Source of the DNA: Gemmatimonadota bacterium
Lineage (GTDB): Bacteria; Gemmatimonadota; Gemmatimonadetes; Palauibacterales; KS3-K002
DNA: 46,286 bases
Assembly: GCA_020344215.1 (NCBI GenBank)
Contig: CP070815.1
Span: 2,554,358-2,600,643, forward strand
Direction of reading: 5' to 3'
Below the pieces are notes generated by a model. That model was not told the DNA's origin and searched no databases. It was given only the letters and a program-made list of their open reading frames with translations. This document shows, piece by piece, positions 45,100-46,286 of the stretch (the stretch's first letter is position 1; each line of letters begins with the position of its first letter). Position numbers and translations under genes: made by a program.

Positions 45100-46098
45100 T
45101 TAGCGGGCGTTGCCCGGTGCTTCTTCCCCCGCCGGCTTCCTCCCCTGGGTCTCGGCGAGCTCGCCGATCAGCGCGTCGCGCACCGCCTCGCAGATCTCGA
45201 TCCCCACACGCGCCTGCGCCTCTCGCGTGGCCGCACCGAGATGGGGCACGGCGACGACGTTCTCGAGGCCGAGGAGCGGGTGATCCCCAGCGACCGGCTC
45301 CTCCTCGAACACGTCCAGCGCCGCGCCGGCGATCTCGCCCTCGCGTAGCGCGGCGAGCAGCGCTTGCTCGTCCACCACGCCCCCGCGAGCGGCGTTCACC
45401 AGGTAGGCGCTCGGTTTCATAAGGGCCAATTCCTTCGCCCCGATCAGCCCCCGCGTTTCGTCCGTGAGCGGAACGTGGACGCTGACCACGTCCGCCCGCT
45501 CGAGCACTCCGCGTAGCGAGACGAGCTCGACCCCCAACTGCTCGGCCCGCTCGCCCGACAGGTACGGGTCGTAGGCCAGGACGTGCATCCCAAAGGACCG
45601 AGCGCGCTTCGCCACCTCGGAGCCGATCCGTCCACCGCCGGCCAGGCCGAGCGTCTTCCCGTACAGTTCGGTACCTCGCAACCTCTTGCGATCCCACTCG
45701 CCGCGTCGGAGCGATGCGTCGGCCTGCGGTATACGCCGGACCAGCGCCAGCATCAAGGCCATGGTGTGCTCGGCCGCCGATATCACGTTGCCGCCCGGCG
45801 AGTTGAGTACCACTATCCCTTTGCGGGTGGCGACACCCACATCGATATTGTCCACGCCGACCCCGGCCCGACCCACCACCTTCAAGCGCTTCCCAGCCTC
45901 GAGGACCGCTTCCGTGACCTTCGTGCGGCTGCGAACGATCAACGCATCGTAGGCGCCGATTATCGCCTTCAGCTCCGACGCGTCGATACCGGCACGGTCA
46001 TCGACTTCCAGACCCCCGGTCTCCCTCAGGATCTCTACACCGCGCGGCACGATCTCATCCGCCAGCAGCACCCGAAAGCTAGAACCGGCTCCGGTCAT
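45100..46098 (-). CDS. serA: D-3-phosphoglycerate dehydrogenase (no ACT domain)
   Basis: A 332-residue 2-hydroxyacid dehydrogenase for the first step of serine synthesis. The catalytic triad is recognisable as R (NAARGG), E (DVFEEEP) and H (VPHLGAAT); the NAD site reads GGGRIG (GxGxxG) and GVGVDNIDV is the substrate-binding segment. At 332 residues it lacks the C-terminal ACT (or ASB) regulatory domains, so it is probably not feedback-inhibited by serine in the usual way. It overlaps the class-V aminotransferase gene by one base (TGATG). Confidence 0.88.
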   Translation of the reverse strand: MTGAGSSFRVLLADEIVPRGVEILRETGGLEVDDRAGIDASELKAIIGAYDALIVRSRTKVTEAVLEAGKRLKVVGRAGVGVDNIDVGVATRKGIVVLNSPGGNVISAAEHTMALMLALVRRIPQADASLRRGEWDRKRLRGTELYGKTLGLAGGGRIGSEVAKRARSFGMHVLAYDPYLSGERAEQLGVELVSLRGVLERADVVSVHVPLTDETRGLIGAKELALMKPSAYLVNAARGGVVDEQALLAALREGEIAGAALDVFEEEPVAGDHPLLGLENVVAVPHLGAATREAQARVGIEICEAVRDALIGELAETQGRKPAGEEAPGNAR

Positions 46099-46286
46099 CA
46101 GCCCCGCTGTCCCTGTTCGGCTATCACTGATGCCAGTTCATCGAGAAGAGCTTCCAGCTCCTCCACCGTGTGATCGCCCATGTGCCCTATGCGGAAGGTG
46201 CTCTCCCTCAGCTTGCCGTAGCCCGCTGCGATCGTGTAGCCGCGCTCTGCCATGCGCCGCGTAACGTCGATTCCGCTCAACCCCTC
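46098..46286 (-). CDS. Class-V aminotransferase, 3' end (partial)
   Basis: Only the last about 62 codons are in the window; the gene continues past base 46286. The visible C-terminus (GYGKLRESTFRIGHMGDHTVEELEALLDEL) matches the C-terminal domain of alanine-glyoxylate/serine-pyruvate-type class-V aminotransferases. It is upstream of serA and coupled to it by a one-base overlap, so it probably makes phosphoserine from 3-phosphohydroxypyruvate, in place of SerC. The apparent ATG at 46280 is inside the gene, not a start. Confidence 0.8.
   Translation of the reverse strand, partial: EGLSGIDVTRRMAERGYTIAAGYGKLRESTFRIGHMGDHTVEELEALLDELASVIAEQGQRG

Overview
The window looks like a piece of a GC-rich (mostly about 60-70%), Gram-negative, heterotrophic bacterial chromosome. 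LPS-type genes (an MsbA-like flippase ABC transporter and an LpxL/HtrB-type acyltransferase), TonB, many lipoprotein and Sec signal peptides, WD40/TolB-like secreted proteins, paired ECF sigma/anti-sigma genes and a PorX-like PglZ response regulator together suggest a Gemmatimonadota-like or related FCB-type lineage. This is an inference from gene style; there is no rRNA or other decisive marker in the window. I saw no tRNA, rRNA, CRISPR array, transposase or phage gene.

Layout. 1-2250: a lower-GC (about 52-58% in the lines I counted) [NiFe]-hydrogenase fragment, mvhD (-) and mvhA (+), divergent and without the small subunit mvhG. 2364-7705: NADPH-ferredoxin reductase (-), then on + a secreted M24 peptidase, bacterioferritin, a zinc-finger protein and a Tat-exported asparaginase-type Ntn hydrolase. 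7801-15814 (-): a lipoprotein, two ECF sigma/anti-sigma pairs, a PDZ protein and a very large secreted HExxH/beta-propeller protein. 16109-18550: a K+ channel with RCK domain (+) converging on a membrane-anchored PHP-domain protein (-). 18567-22129 (-): gyrB-dciA-recF. 22395-27459 (-): a two-TM protein, an SPFH protein, a cytochrome c lipoprotein, a zinc-ribbon protein, a CNNM/CorC-type protein and a small unknown protein. 27567-29959 (+): a hydantoinase-B protein overlapping an alpha/beta hydrolase. 29975-36512 (-): a compact six-gene operon tonB-porX-msbA-lpxL-GT2-DUF3108 with overlapping or near-touching genes. 36810-44527 (+): a small membrane protein, kbl, rpe, a structured leader with terminator, the cysM-JAMM-CysO/E1/rhodanese operon, an inverted-repeat element, GDPD, a P1 peptidase and a small coiled-coil protein. 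44598-46286 (-): a lone pilin-like protein, serA and the 3' end of a class-V aminotransferase.

How it fits together. The most coherent system is sulfur assimilation by a protein-bound thiocarboxylate. A ubiquitin-like carrier is fused to its own E1 enzyme and a rhodanese; it sits with a JAMM protease and a cysteine synthase, as in the mycobacterial CysO-CysM-Mec pathway. An intrinsic terminator ends only 14 nt before the cysM start codon, so the operon is probably controlled by read-through. The phosphoserine-pathway genes 5 kb away (serA and a class-V aminotransferase) could supply its substrate. The tonB-to-DUF3108 operon links a phosphodiesterase-type response regulator to lipid A/LPS export and modification.

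No gap exceeds 300 bases. In the larger ones (1-272, 3768-4044, 15815-16108, 36513-36809) I recognise no gene or clear regulatory element beyond ribosome-binding sites.
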